Made by a program: the position numbers and the translations under genes
The notes under the pieces: model-generated
Told to the model about the DNA's origin: nothing
Database searches by the model: none
What the model saw: only the letters and a program-made list of their open reading frames with translations
Assembly: GCA_022579005.1 (NCBI GenBank)
Contig: MU401455.1
Span: 1 to 64,000 of the forward strand
Source of the DNA: Poronia punctata
Taxonomy: Eukaryota > Ascomycota > Sordariomycetes > Xylariales > Xylariaceae
Length of the DNA stretch: 64,000 nt
Direction: 5' to 3'
Shown: positions 23,330-37,085 of the stretch, piece by piece
Position numbering within the stretch: the first letter of the stretch is position 1
How the letters are laid out: the number at the start of each line of letters is the position of its first letter

Positions 23330-24620
23330 TTAGCTCTTCGCCCCGAGCAGTGTTAGAATGCCTTCGTACATTCCAAACATGATGGCTGCCGAAGGGATGG
23401 TGCGCATGAGATGGGGTGTTAAACCGCCGTATAATCCGACCATACCCTCCTCTTTCCACACCAGTTTGAAACATTGGACGAGACCGGTGTACTTGGGACG
23501 TCCGTCTGCCATAGGTGCTTGTCTTAGGCGGGTTCTTGCAACCTGGAGATTATTTGCGGTTAGCATTGGTTTGCATAAACTTGTCGTGGAATGGGATCTC
23601 TCCTCACCTCATGCGGATAGGTCAGTAGAGCTGCTAGACCTTTAGCGGCGCCAGCGCCCATTGCATTACCCGTCCAGTCGACGGTCGTATCCCACCCGGT
23701 CTTTGCTCGCCCACTGGCCACAATATGCTCTTCGCGGAGTCGTAACCGCCGCTTCAACTCCTCGTACAGGACCCATTGCAGCGTGCTCTCGGTGACGCCA
23801 AGATAGCTGGCGCTGAGGCCCTTGAAGAAACCCCTGGGGCCTTCGTGGCGCATGACCTGTTTTATGCAATCCCAGCTGTTTCGGTATTGCCGCGCACTCA
23901 CATCACCCTTGCGCGCCGCGTTGTTCTTGTCGAGCTGCAACCGCGTCTTGATCAGCCAGATAGGGTTCGTTGCGGTACCAGTCGCAATACCGGCGGTGAT
24001 GGCGCTGGCGAGGTGGATAATAGGATTGTCTGATTTTAAGCCCGACCACTCCGAGTACGCTCGTTTGCCCATCGGATATACATAGAAGTTGATACTCCTA
24101 GCTGGTATCACACCGACTAAATTGGGGCCTAACCCCTTGAATAGCGCGCGTACGCCCTCTATTCGGTATACATCGCGCAGGATCTGGATTGTCTCGGCTA
24201 AATGATATGTTGCTGATCGTAGAGGACTCAGGCGAGCCTGACCTGCGGCTGCTCGGGCAGCTCGCAGTTGTGACTGATAAAAATCGGATTGAAGTCGCGT
24301 TTTCAAGACGTCGAGAGGCGCGGTGAGAATCGAAGCGGTCATGCCGCCAGCCCTGTTTGCAGAATGCCGAGGTGAGCATAAACATCACCGGGTAGGATAA
24401 CTAGGACGAGATAAGAAGACCATAATTGTACGTACGCTCCAGCTATTAAATACGGCCATGATTTAGTAAACGGTGATAGCCCAGTTGCTTGTGTTGGCTT
24501 TGGAGTGGCCTCCCCGAGCTCTCTGGACTGTGGCAACGGTGTTTGCTCCGGTATATAAGCGCCATCACGCCTGTCTTTATTGTTGCCCATTACGTGCATA
24601 CTGGTGCTGTGCGCATACAA
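23330..24620 (-). CDS. RIM2: mitochondrial pyrimidine nucleotide carrier, RIM2 type
   Basis: This is a six-helix inner-membrane carrier of the SLC25 family. RIM2 imports pyrimidine (deoxy)nucleoside triphosphates for mitochondrial DNA and RNA synthesis. Exons 24620-24436, 24352-23608 and 23542-23330 join in phase to 380 residues (ATGs at 24599 and 24590 are alternative starts). Three repeats each show the carrier signature: 'TAPLDVLKTRLQ', 'NPIWLIKTRLQ' and 'YPHEVARTRLR'; the second and third forms are typical of RIM2. The exon 1/2 junction restores 'LIAGAAGGMTASILTAP'. 'EGVRALFKGLGPNLVGVIPA' and 'PRGFFKGLSASYLGVTEST' are the matrix-side helices. A Gly-rich end of repeat 3 ('GLYGGLTPHLMRTIPSAAI') is intact. 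It ends at 'LGAKS'. Confidence 0.9.
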
Positions 24621-25129
24621 AGAGGACGCTTCTAGGAACTGGAGAATAAGAGGGTAGGTTCAGGTACGACAGTACGAGAACCGAAGCTACAGGAGAAATG
24701 TAGCTTCCAAATTCTTGTTGTTGCCGGTTTATTTGTTACGTATTATCGTGGACTTGTACTTGAGTTTATTATATGTTTTCTGTATTTGGGGGGGCTAGAA
24801 AAAAGTTCTACGAGTAAACCCCAGGTAATGTCGATGTAACTTTTTTTCAGAAACCGATATCAGAACGCTCCAGGGATGATGAACATTGTCATGGTCATGC
24901 TTATCTTATCTGTTACAGACTTGTACCCACCTTTAACTTGTACCCATTTTGCCTCCCATTCCGGAGTTTTAAAAGAGTGGATTCCGCCCGTCCCATTGGT
25001 ACTGTGCGGCTTAATAAGCATTCGCACTCTATTGTTGACTCTCGAGACCTCAGGTCTACAATAGGTATACGTACTGTGTGTGTACAGTGGGGACCCATTA
25101 GAAACGAGCACCACGATGTTTTACACTAA

Positions 25130-25460
25130 AACTTAACATGTTTAAGAATATATAACATAACAACAACATAGTCTAATATCTATTAAAAATAAAAGTATAT
25201 AACGGCTATTAATAGCTTTTATATTATATAAGTACTTAATGTATACCTACTTTTTTAATTTAACTATTAAAGAATATACTTACCTACTTTTTTAGCAAAA
25301 ACTTAAAACATATATAATTAAATAAATAAAATAGGTATTAAATATTTCTTTTTTTATTTATGTTTATTATAGTATGTCTAATATATTAAAACTACCTATA
25401 GCCTTATATCTTATAAATTAACAAAGTTATTGCAATTATAAATTTTAAAAAAAAGTTTAG
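25130..25460. repeat. short AT-rich RIP-like relic
   Basis: About 330 bp of nearly pure A/T sequence lies between the carrier gene and the VOC pseudogene. It has the same composition as the large island and no open frame. It is probably a fragment of a transposon; the family is not readable. Confidence 0.55.
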
Positions 25461-25691
25461 TTTTGCTCGTTTCTAGTGAGGAGTGACTGTTGCAAAGCAA
25501 AAGACTGGACAACAGGTTGTCAATTCTCTTGCTGTCACGACTCAGAATAGCCTCTCAGCCTCTGTATTGCAAAATCCGTCTATAACATAAGGTAGGAAGA
25601 ATATCCCAAGTCCCAACTACCCTAATGAGAATGCAGTATATTTCTTCCTGCAAAGTAAAGACCATTTATGACACACCGAACTTATACCCCT

Positions 25692-26175
25692 TCATCCTAA
25701 TAACCTAGCCGGACTCCCCACGGTTCCCAATCCTACCATACCACCAGTGATCACTGCCTCTACGAACTTGTCGTCGTACTCTTTAGGTTGAATCAAATCC
25801 CACGTATTCCCATAAACATCCTCAAAGACAACCACAGTCCCATAAGCCATATTCCTCGGCTGTTCGCGGAACTTGACACCCCGCTCAGTGAATAACTTAT
25901 GATCACGCGCAAAGTCATCCGTGTTGAGAAAAAAGCCGACCCGACCCGACCACCGGTCTGGTTTCCAATGGCGCTCGGTGGTCGCCTTTGCTAACATGCT
26001 CCTCCTCCTCCTTTCCCCGGCTACACAACCACCACCCAGCGTTGACCCTCGCCCTGCGGAACGTCCTCGACACAGTCGAATCCCCAAGACATCGCAGTAA
26101 TATGCCTTGGCGCGATCGTAAGTCGTCGACTAGACTACAAGCGTGACCTGGAATAGGGACGGACCGGTTTGCCAT
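25692..26175 (-). pseudogene. broken glyoxalase/VOC-fold protein
   Basis: The start MANRSVPIPGHA (ATG at 26175) and the C-terminal half ('GRVGFFLNTDDFARDHKLFT', 'FREQPRNMAYGTVVVFEDVY', 'GNTWDLIQPKE') clearly belong to the vicinal-oxygen-chelate superfamily (glyoxalase/bleomycin-resistance-like), small metal-dependent enzymes. The middle is broken. After the start the family sequence continues in a second frame ('VTLVV', a TAG stop, then 'YDRAKAYYCDVLG'), then a third ('FDCVEDVPQGEGQRWVVVV', with a TAG after it and another stop further on), and then returns to the frame of 'LAKATTERHWKPDRWSGRV'. At least three frame changes and two stops make it non-functional as written. It abuts the AT-rich island. 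Sequencing error is a less likely alternative. Confidence 0.8.
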
Positions 26176-26304
26176 GGTTTTGTCTTTCTTGTATAAAGGT
26201 TTGTTTTTCCCGGAAGGTGTCGATACCTGTCCGATGGGACTTGGCGTTTTTTGATACCTATCATATGTCAAAACGCGTGCTTTATCTTAATATGTACGTA
26301 GTAA

Positions 26305-26321
26305 AGTAAGATAGATTATCT
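26305..26321. repeat. left copy of 17-bp direct repeat bounding the AT-rich island
   Basis: AGTAAGATAGATTATCT occurs here and again at 42408-42424, at the two edges of the 16-kb AT-rich island. The core AGATA-GAT-TATCT is an imperfect palindrome. It is the best candidate for a target-site duplication or insertion site of the outer element. Confidence 0.6.
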
Positions 26322-29300
26322 TGCGTACTGTAGTTTATTAGGTTATGGTTGTCTTCCTAGTTTAAGTAGTTAACTAGGTGCTTTAACGTATAATTATTTT
26401 TATAGGCTAGGACCGACTTGCTTAAGAGCTAGGTAAGGATTAAACCTATACTTATAAGCAATAGTTACTTAAAGGGTTAAGAGGTTTTTTTTAGTGCTTA
26501 TTACTAGCAAGATTATAAGGACTTAAAAGGGTTCTTTTATAATATATAATACTTTATTTTTTTTTTTTTTTTAACTTTTTTTTTTTTATACTTTAGCTAG
26601 GCTATAGCCCTTTTTTTTCGCTTTTTATTTTTTTATTTTTTTATTTCTTTTTATTTTAAGCTTTTTTGTTTTATTTTATTTTTATTTACTATTTTTTTAA
26701 TTATTATATTTTTATTGTTTAGGCCTTTATTACTTTTTTTGTCGTGCTGCCTTTTAATATATAATTATCTTATGCTTTTTGTTTTACTTTTATTGTTAAC
26801 TTTATAGTTTTTAACTTTTATACTTTAGTTTTTTATAAGTTTAAGTTTTTATAAGTTTAAATTTAGCTTTATATATTTTTTTTAAAACCTAATTTTTTTT
26901 ATAGCACCTTTACTTACTATGTTATATATAAATCTTGCTAAGTTTTTATTTTAATAATTGCTTTTAGTAATATTTAGCAAGCGTTTATATTATATAGTAA
27001 AAAAAGGTATTTATTAAATACTAAGTTACGTAGTTTGTTTTTAATTGCTTTTTTGCTTGCTTATTTAATAATAGCTGCTATTATAACCTATTTTTTTAGC
27101 TTAAATACTGCTTTATTAATTAGCTAGTTTATTTTAAATATATATAAGTAAAAAATGCTTTTTAAGTTTACTATAAAAGCTATATAGTAATAAAAAAACA
27201 AAGCATTAATTAGGTTTTTTTTTAAATAAAAGCTTTATTAAATAGCTTTTATTATTTAGTTTAAGTTTTTATTTTTTATATTTTTAAAAACTAAATATAA
27301 TTTCTTATATTTTATAATATTAACGTTTAACTATTATATATTTATTAAGTTTATATATACTAGCGTTTTTTACTTATTTAAGTTTAGGTTTAAGTTTTTT
27401 TTAACTTTAAAAATTGCTAGCTAGTTTTTTTATAGCTTTTACTATATTATTTTAAAAGCTTTATTAATTAAGTATTGCTTAATATTGTTAACGTTTGCTG
27501 CTTAAAACGCCTTTATTTTTTTATTTTTTATAACTAGTAAAGTTTTTAGCAACACTATTAAAGTTTCTTTTTTATAGTAGTCTTTTTTATAGTAGTCTTA
27601 ATATTTTTTATACTATACTAGTTTTTAACCTAAGCCTATTTTTATATTTTTAAAAATAATTTTTTATATATTAACCTTTTATTTTAAGTAAGCAATTGCG
27701 TTATTTATTATTAGTTACTTTATTATTTATAGTTTTATTATATATTTTTATATTATACTATTTTTATATTATTTTTATTTTTTAGTATTTACTTAAAGTA
27801 TTTAGTTTAGTACTAAGTATTTATGCTTTTTATTTTCTTTAGTACTTTTTTATTTTTTATTTTCTTACCTTTTTTTTTTTAAAGCTATTATAACTGCTTC
27901 TTTACTTTTATTTGTTGTTTGCTAGCTATTGCTGCTTTTTTTATTTATTTTTTTATTAAAGGTTTATATATATACTATAGTTTAGTAGCATATTATAGCT
28001 TTCTTGCCTTTTATTTCTAAGCTTTATAAAATATTTTCTAGTTTTTACTTTTGCTAGTATATATTTTATTTATTACTATTACTTTGTTTTTTATTATTAC
28101 TTTTTTTAAAATATTTTAAAAAAACGTAATAGTTAACTTTATACTTTAATAGCTATATTTAAGTTAAAAAAAATAAAATAAGTATGCTTTTTATAGCTTT
28201 TATATTACGTAATATATTAAAGTTATTTATTTATAGTAGTAAGCGTTCTTATACTAGCTTATAAGTAGCTATGCTAAAAGCTTTATAATTATTTTTAATT
28301 ATTTAATACTTAAGTCCTTATTTTTTAGTATTTTTTCTAGTTTTTTTATTTTTATTAGTTAGTAAAAGTATTGCTACACCTTTTTTACCTTATTTTATAT
28401 ATATTATAATATTATATAGTTTATTTAAATATATTATAGCGTTATATTTTTTTTATTTATTAAGCAGTATTGCTTTTTTTAGCTTATTTAGCATAGCTAC
28501 AAGCTTGTTTTAATTTTATTATATAATATTTATTATATTAAATTTGCTATCTTATGCTTATAAAAGTGCTTTTTTGCTACTATTTATACTTTGCTTAGCA
28601 TTATTATAATATTAATTATAGCTATAATAGCCTAGCATATTTTTATAACCTCTTAGCTATAATTTAGTTTTTTTTATTTCTTAGCTATTAAAAAGCTATA
28701 CTACTTTTTATATTTAAAGTTTTTTACGTTTTAAGCATCTTTTTAGCTTTTAATTTTTAGCTAATATTTATTTTTTTACTTTATATTTTTTATTAAAGTA
28801 TTGTCTTGCTAGCTTTATATTAAAATAGCTTTTTATATATTTAGTATTTTTTTAATTATAGTTTTTATAATATTTGCTATTTTTATATTTATTTATAGTG
28901 CTAGCAAGGTTTTAGTTACTTATAAGTGCTTATTTTATATATTTTTAATATACCTTACTTTTATCTTTTTTATTTATTTTTAAGTTTTATATTTTTATAT
29001 AGCTAAGCTTTATTTTGCACTTATTTTTATTTTTAAATAATACTATAATAAAGTTAGCAATATTTTTTATAGTATATATAGCTTTTTAAGCTATATTTAG
29101 TTATTTATATAGCTGCTTATATAGCTTGTTTATATTTTCTATACTTAAGCTAGCAGCTTTAAAAGTTTAGCTTTTTACTTAACTTATTATATTTATAAAT
29201 TAGTTATTTTATTTTTTTATAGTATTTATGCTTTTAATAAGTTTATTAGCGCTTTTTTTGCTAGCTTTGCTTAAAGTAAGCTAAGCTAAACTTAAGCTTT

Positions 29301-32300
29301 AGCTGCTATTTTTAAAGCAATAGCTTTAATTATTATTTTTAAGTCTTAATATTTTAAGCCCCTTGCTTTTTTTATAGCGCAAGCTTATATATTTAAAATT
29401 TATAACTTACTTTTTAACTTATTATTTTATACTAATTAGTAATATTTTTTTTTTAGTTGCTTTTTTATTGCTAGTAAGGTTTTTAAAAACCGCATTTTAT
29501 ATTTTAAAAGTAACGCTATAAGTATATTTACTGCTAAAATCTTTTTTATTATTAACAAGTAATATTTTAGTTATTAAGCTACTATACTTATAAACGCTTA
29601 AAGCATATTTATTTAGTATTATTTAACTTAAGTTTTTATATTTATTTTAACTAAAATTTTTAAGTATATATAAAGATTGCTAAAAGCAACCTTTTATACT
29701 AGTTTATTGCTTAGCTATATTATTTTTTTTATAACCTTTAGCAAAAATATTTTATTTTAGTTTACCTTTATAGCGCTTATAACGTAGTATATATTTAAAA
29801 TTAACAATAACTTATTTGCTTTTTTTTAAAACCTTACTAAAATTTAAGTATTATTTATATATATAGCATGCTTTATTTTGCTTTTTTTAATTTTTATACC
29901 TGCTACTTTTTTGTTTTTTTTAATTAAGTACGCAAAGCTTTTAATTACTATAATAAATAGTAAGCAGCTTAAAAAGTCCTTTTACTATACTTTTAACCTT
30001 ACTTATATTATTTTTTTTAAGTGCTTATTAATAAATAGTTTAATAATTGCATTTTTATATAGTAAGCGTACTTACTTAATAAACCTTATTAAAAGGCCTA
30101 ACTTTTTTAGTACCTCTTATAAGTAATTATAGTTTACTTTATTATATGCTTTTTTTTAGTTTATAAAAACTATACTTAGCTATTTTTTTATATGCTTATA
30201 TTTATTAATTAGTAGCTATATAAGCTTTATATTGTTATTTATTATTTATTTAAATAAAAATGCTAACTGCTTAATATTTAAAACTGTTAACAGCGCTTTA
30301 ACTAGTTATTATATTAAAATTAAAATTAAGATTTTATAGTTTATATTTATTAAAATAAAAGGCTTATAATTTTTAATTTTTGCTTAGTTGCTTTTTTTTT
30401 TTTAAAAGATTACTAAAACGCCTTTTATTTAGTTTTTAAATATTTTATTTATTTTAAGTATACTATTATATAACGCTATAAGCGTTTTAAAAAATTAGTA
30501 GTGCTTATGCTTGCTTTTTTCCTCTTTTTTTTAAAGCAGTGCCTTATAAAGCTTAGCAAGAAGTTTATTAAGCTTTAATAATTTTTTTACTATAATTTTT
30601 TAAATTACTAACTTAACTTTTTTTTAATTAATTATTTATATAACTTTATAGCTTGCCTTAGTAGTTATTATTTTATTTATTATATTTAGCACTTTTTTTT
30701 TTGCTTAAATATTAAAAGCTTGTTTTTAAGTAAGTTTAAATAATAATAATAAGCAACCTTAGTAATACCTTGTACTATTGTTTGTTTTTTATTTTTTAAA
30801 CTAATTTTAAGCGCTTTAATCTTTATATTTATTTTTATTTTATTTTTAGCATAAAATTGCTTTATTAAGCTTTTTCCTTAGATTTTATATTTAGCTATTA
30901 CGTTTGCTACATATTTTTTATTTTTTATTTTTTTTAGCATGTTTTTTTTTAGTTTAATTGCTAAAATTTTTTTTTTAATTATTTTATTTGCCTTTTTAGT
31001 TTTATTTTTTTTTAAAGTACGTTGCTTAGCTTTTAAAAGCCTTGCCCTTTAAGTTCTTTTATAGTAGTTTTTTATAGCTAACTTTGTTGTTATTTTTTTT
31101 ATATTGTTTTTATATACTATTTATTCTTTATTAAAACACTTAAGGTTATACTTTTCTAACATAAGCCTTATTATATTTTCTAGTTAAGTTAGCTTATTTT
31201 ATACCTTATTTATTAGCGCCCTTTTTTTTAGTAAGTTAGCTTTTAAGCAAAACCTCTCTTTTTTTCTTTTTGTTTTTAAGTTAGTATATAAACTTATTAT
31301 TATTGCTTTATAGTTTATTAGAACTTTAAGTGCTACTATATCTTACCTTATGCTTTTAAGTTTTTAATTTGCTTATATATATACTACGTTAATTTTAAAT
31401 ATTTTTTAAAAGTATTTTTTTTTATTTAGCTTTTTAAAGCTATACGCTTTTAAAGTTAAAAAGCTTTTTTTTTATTTATTTATTATTTCCTAGCTATAGT
31501 TTGCTATACTTGCTATAAGCTATATTATTGTTAATACTTAGTTAAAAGCTTTTTTTTAGCTATTTTTTTTATCTTTGCTTATTACTGCTATATTTTAGTT
31601 TGCTTTAATAATGTTATATAAGCTTTTTAGCAAGTAGTGTTATAAGTAAAATATAGCTTTTTTTATTTACTACAGCTTTTTTAGCGCTTAAGCTAGCGCA
31701 TACATTAATACTACTATAAAAAGTTTATTATTATATTATAAGCTATATACTAATATTTTTTTTAAGTTATTTGCATATATTATCTTTTTTTTAAAGTTTA
31801 ACTATTTAGTTATTATATTATTAATTATTATAGCTACCTTGCCTTTAAAAGTTATTTTATTTACTGCTATATTTATTAGTAAAAAACTTACTATTATTTT
31901 TTTTGCTTTTTTTTTTATTAGAAATGCTTTTTATATTATTATAAAGTTTAATTTTCTAGTTTTAATTATATAGTATAAGTTATTAAAATAAGCTATATTT
32001 TAAACAAATTATACGTTTAAAAATGCAAACTTTAAAGTTTTTTTATTTATATAATAAGTTTATTTTTAAATATATATAAATGCTTAAAGTTAACTTTTAA
32101 AGGCTTAATTTAAAAATAAGCCTTTATTTAATACTTTATATTATTATATACTTAGCATTTTTATATAAAGCTAATAGCTTTAACTTTAATTTTTACTACT
32201 ATTTTTTTTCCTTTTTTTATAACTATTAATAAGGTATTTTTATAATAAAAAAAAAGTTTAAATAAGTTAAGCGCGTTTTAAAAAATAATAACTATTTTCC

Positions 32301-32520
32301 TTTTTTAATACTTATTAAAGCATAGCAGCTTTACTTATATTTTCTTATTTTCTATTTTAAAAGCTTTAATTATTTTTTTTATTAATTTGCAAACTTTATA
32401 ATTTACTAACTTTTTATTTTATTTTAAATAAATTAAAAGGCTTATTTTTAAGGTAATATATATTTTTTCTTTACTTATATTAAATAGTAAAATATAAAAA
32501 AGGTTTTTTACTTTAAGTAG
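26322..32520 (-). mobile_element. unclassified RIP-degraded element, left part (minus-strand coding)
   Basis: This 6.2 kb is extremely AT-rich, with T far above A on the plus strand from about 26470. Read on the minus strand it gives long lysine/isoleucine-rich protein-like frames interrupted by TAA/TAG, as expected for a RIP-mutated gene. One example near 30770-31340 reads 'RARLLKAKQRTLKKNK' and 'GKSLIKQFYAKNKIKINIK' with a few internal stops. I do not recognise transposase, reverse transcriptase or integrase motifs, so the class is open. A short plus-strand frame at 29878-30126 is a by-product of base composition. It probably continues at 40474-42407 beyond the inserted chromovirus. Confidence 0.5.
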
Positions 32521-32726
32521 TGTTATTGATATAACATATCATAGAGGGACCTATCATAAGAATAGAGTCCTATAGCCTGTAAATTAAATAGCTAGATTAG
32601 ATAAAAACTAGCGCACTAAAGTTAATTGGTTAGTAATAACTAATTAACCTAACCTTGCAAGATTCTTTTCTTTTTATATTATTAATTTATAAAATTTACT
32701 ATATTACTTTATAGTTCCTTTTACTA
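32521..32726 (+). repeat. 5' LTR of the chromovirus
   Basis: This 206-bp direct repeat begins TGTTATTGATA and ends TTTTACTA. It aligns over its length with 40270-40473, the two copies differing mainly by transitions. Shared words include 'AGCTAGATTA', 'ACTAGCGCACTA' and 'TAGTAATAACTAATTAACC'. Confidence 0.88.
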
Positions 32727-33807
32727 AATAGTGCAGTAAGTATATAATTAATATAATTAATTTTAGTTATTTTCTATTTTTTTATAGCGGTAAATAAGTA
32801 TAAATTAAAAAGTTTATTGTTTTTTTAAACTTTAAAGCTTAATCTGCACTTTTTTAAAAGCGCAAAGCCCTTTTAAGCAAAATTATAAAAGTAGTTTTTT
32901 TAAACTTTTTATAAAGCTATTTAATTAAAAAACTAGTTAAAGTTATTTTTTTAAATCTTTTTAATTAATAGCAAGTTAATTATACTTTTATAAAAGCTTT
33001 TCTATATTAAGCAAAAACTTTGTAAATAAGTAAAAATTATATAATTTTTTTTAAATAGCTAAGGCTATTTTTATACTATTATATCTAAGTTATAAATAAA
33101 GCAATCTTTTATAGCGCTAACGTTTATAGTTACTTTTATTAAGGCTTAATTTATTAAAACGCTTAGCTATACCTTATATATTATAAACTACTTATTTTTT
33201 TAAACTTATAAAAAGCAAAAGCATTATATAAATACTTATTTTTTTAAATTTGTATTAAACGTTTTTTTTTAATTTTTGTTTATTATATATATTTATTTTT
33301 TACATTACTTTTTAGTTAAGCTAAAAGCTAAACAAGCAAGCTAAATAAACAAAATAAGTAATAATAGCAGCAAAGCTAATAATAACTTTATTATAAGCAA
33401 TGTTAACAAATTAAATTATAAGTTTTAAACAATTTACGCTATTAATATATTAACTTTACTAAATTATTATAATTTACTTAATTTTTAAGTACTACTTAAA
33501 CTTTAACAAAACCTGCAAAATAATTTATATACTATAAGCGCAAAAAATATTAAAAAATAAGAAAATAATAAAGCAACATAGTAAGCTTTAAAACAAAATA
33601 TATTTAATTAAAAGCAGTTTTAAAAGCAAACTAATTAAACTATTAAGTACTTAGTAAATTAAATTAAAAAGGTAAACAATTTTTAAATAAATATAAAATT
33701 TAATATAAAGTTTATAATAAGTAAAATAAACTTATTTATTTAAACTGCTTAAAGCAAGCTAGCAACACTATAACTATTAACTTTAATATAAGCGTATTTA
33801 ATAAGTT

Positions 33808-33870
33808 AAAAGCAAGCATACTTTATATAAAAGCAAGCGCACTTTATATAAAAGCAAGCATACTTTATAT
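33808..33870 (+). repeat. 21-bp x 3 in-frame repeat in the gag region
   Basis: Three copies of a 21-bp unit (AAAAGCAAGC[AG][TC]ACTTTATAT) lie at 33808, 33829 and 33850, with a decayed copy near 33900. The unit is a multiple of three and encodes a 7-residue repeat (KASILYI/KASALYI as now read), so it was probably part of the Gag protein. Confidence 0.65.
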
Positions 33871-36800
33871 AAAATTTAGTACAACCTAATTTAGCGTACT
33901 TTATATAAAAGCAAGCGCGCCTTATAATTTAAAAACAAATTTAGGTAATATAACTAATATAGAAGCTAAAAATAAAAATAGTGCACTTATAACCTACTTA
34001 GCAAGCGTTTAAACTTTATATATTTAAAATAAATATATTATATAAAAGATTTTTAAACTTTAAAAGCTTTTTTTTAAGCTTAAGCTAAGCTAACAACTTT
34101 TATAAAAATAGCAATACTTTATTATAAGTTAACTTTTAATTAACTAATTATATACTTTTTAAAAATAATTAACTTTAAGTTTAATTTATAAAGCTTTTAG
34201 CTTAATAATCTTTAGTTTAACCTTTAACTAAATTAGTAATAATAAATACTTTAAAAAGCTATTTTAATTATTTAAAAAAAACTTAATTTTTTATATTATA
34301 TATATAGTTAAAACTTAAACAAAAACTATAATAAACTAAATAGTAAGCAAAAGCTTTTAAAAAAAACTTTAAAAAAAACCTAAGCAATAGTAATAATAAT
34401 AGCTTTTTATAAGAACTACTAAAACTTATAAGTTTATAAAAACTATTAAGTTTATAAAAACTACTTAAAAGTAATAAATACTTATATTATAACTTAATAT
34501 TGCTGTTTAGTAACAACTTTAATAATTAAAAAATAAAAATTAAAAAAAAAATATTAGCACTTTTATACTTAACTTTAAAAATTTAAAAGACTTTAGTTAA
34601 GTAAATAAAAAATTTAAAACTATTTATATAAACATATAAGTTTTTATTAATAAAGTTAATATTATATTAAAAAGTACTAAAAATAATACTTATAAAGGCT
34701 AGTTAGTATAGCTATAGCTTATTTTGTTAAGCAAAGCTATAGCTTATTAGTAAAATTTAGTTTTTACTATTAAAAAAAAAAACGCTTTTAAAATAAAAGT
34801 ATTTAAAAGATAATAAACTAATTTAGCTAACGTTTTACTATAGCTTTAAGCATTGCTACTAAAAAAAGTAACTTTTTATAGCTTAAACTTAAAAATATTG
34901 CATATAATAAAAACGTATTAAAAAAATACTTTTAAAAAAAGCTTAAATATGCTAAAGTAAGTTATTTACTAGTAAGTAATAATTTTAACTAAATAAAAGT
35001 AGTTATAGCTATATAGTTAGCAATAAACCTAGCTTTAAAGTAAAATGTACTTATACTTAATTAAAAAAAAAGCTTTAGTAAATATTTTAAACTTTTTGCT
35101 TATAAAAAAGCAGTACTTTTATTAGTAGCTAAATTTATATACTTTTAAGTTTAAAAAGAAAAACAGGCAAAGTAGCTAAATAACTTTTTTAAAAACTAAT
35201 TAAATAACAAGGGCAACAATAAATCTAAAAGCTGCTAGCATAATAAACGTAATAAAAGTAGTAAACGTAATAGGAGCCGTAATTATAACAAAAATTAGAA
35301 TTATAATAATTATAATTATTATAAAAATAACTATAAAAAAAACAAATATTAATTTAAAAATTAGAAAAAAGATAAAAATAGACTTTAAAATAAAAATAAA
35401 TTTAAAAATAAAAATAAAAAGAAAGACTATTTAAACTTAGTAAAAAAAAAAAAGTTAGACTATAAATTTAACTTAAATAAAAACTTAATAAACTTATTAA
35501 AAGAAAACTTTTTAAATTTAAAGTTAGATAAGGTATTTATAGTTATTAACTATAATATGCATTATAAGTACTATAGCAGTACATTTTTAAACTTAAAAGA
35601 AAAAAAACGCTATAGCTAAAAGTGTACTTAAAAACTAGTAAAGTTTTATAATACTTTTACTTTAAAATTACTAAGGCAAAATTATATAAAATATAACTAA
35701 TTTTTTAAGTTATAAAATTAACTATTTAAGTATTTAAAAGAATATTAAAAAAAGCTAAATAAGAAACTTAATAATAAAACTTATTTTGCTAAATTTAATA
35801 AATTGGAAATTTTAAAACTACGTATTTAAGTTATAACCTTTTTAAAAACTTAAATAGAAAAACTTATTAGTTAATTTTAATACTTTTACTTATATATCCT
35901 AGTTTATATAAAGCTTAAATTTGCAAAAATAACTATTTGTTTTAATACTAAAACAAAACGTAATATTATTACCTATAACTTATTAAATATAATTATATAT
36001 ACTATTAAAAAATAGTTAAGTAAGGTTTAAAGTATTAGTAGTAAATAAGTTAAGTGTACTAAATAGGCTACTTTAAAAATATATATAGTAAAAACAAGCA
36101 AATCTAAAAATAAATAAGTTAAATTTATAATATTTATATAAGTATTAAATAAAATTATAAAACTTTAAATGCTATTAGAAACAGATTTTAGCAACACTTA
36201 TAAAGCTAAAATTAACTTTAAAACTTAAACTATTATGTTTAACGTAGTAAAAGGTTTTAATACTTTTTTTATAATTTAACTAAAGTTATACTTTTATATT
36301 TAAAAAGTAACGTTAGCTTATAAAGTGTTATTAGAATTAAAAAAAACTTTATTAGCTTTAATTTAATATAAATTGCTACTTTTAAACTAAGACTTTACTT
36401 TTAAACTAATATATAAAAACGCTATTTTTTTATTTATAAAATTAACTACTTTAAATACTATTATTATAGCTAACTTGTTACTTAAATTAAAAAAGGTTAA
36501 AAAGGGTATAAAAGTAGGTATTATTAACAAATAAACTAAAACTAAAGTATAAAAAGCTATATAAAAAAAATGTTTAAAGGCTATAGTAGTAGTAGCTATA
36601 ATATTATAAATGCTTGTACTTGCTAAAGCAACTAGTAAAGTAAATATTGCTAATAATATTTTTATTAAATGCTTAATTAACTTTAAAATATTAGACCTAC
36701 TTATATATGCAGCTTTAGCTACTAGAAAATACTTTATTTTAAATAAAAAGGTATAGAATATAATAACTTAACTAAAAATTGTTAAGGTTTTTAATACTAA

Positions 36801-37085
36801 GACTAATTAGGCTAAAAATAAGGAAATAAGTGACTTTAAACTTAAAGTAACTAAATTTTTATTAACTATAGGAATTTAAAAGCTTTTTAAAATAAAGGAA
36901 ATTGCTAGGCCTAATAGATAGTCTATATACGCTAAGCTAGATTTTAATATTAGCAAAATTATTTAAATTTTAAAAGATTTTTTAAAAATTTAAACTGATT
37001 AAAAAATTATTAATATTTTAAAAAAGAACTAAATAAAAATACCTTTAGTAAATAACTAGCAACAAACAAAGTTAAATAGTTAACT

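Noticed and set aside
29878..30126. 82-codon plus-strand ORF in the AT-rich island
   Set aside because: It is made almost only of Phe, Leu, Ile, Lys, Tyr and Asn codons from base composition, and lies antisense to the outer element.
33808..33910. Regular short repeats resembling a CRISPR array
   Set aside because: The 21-bp units are contiguous without spacers, in phase with the gag frame, and the genome is eukaryotic.
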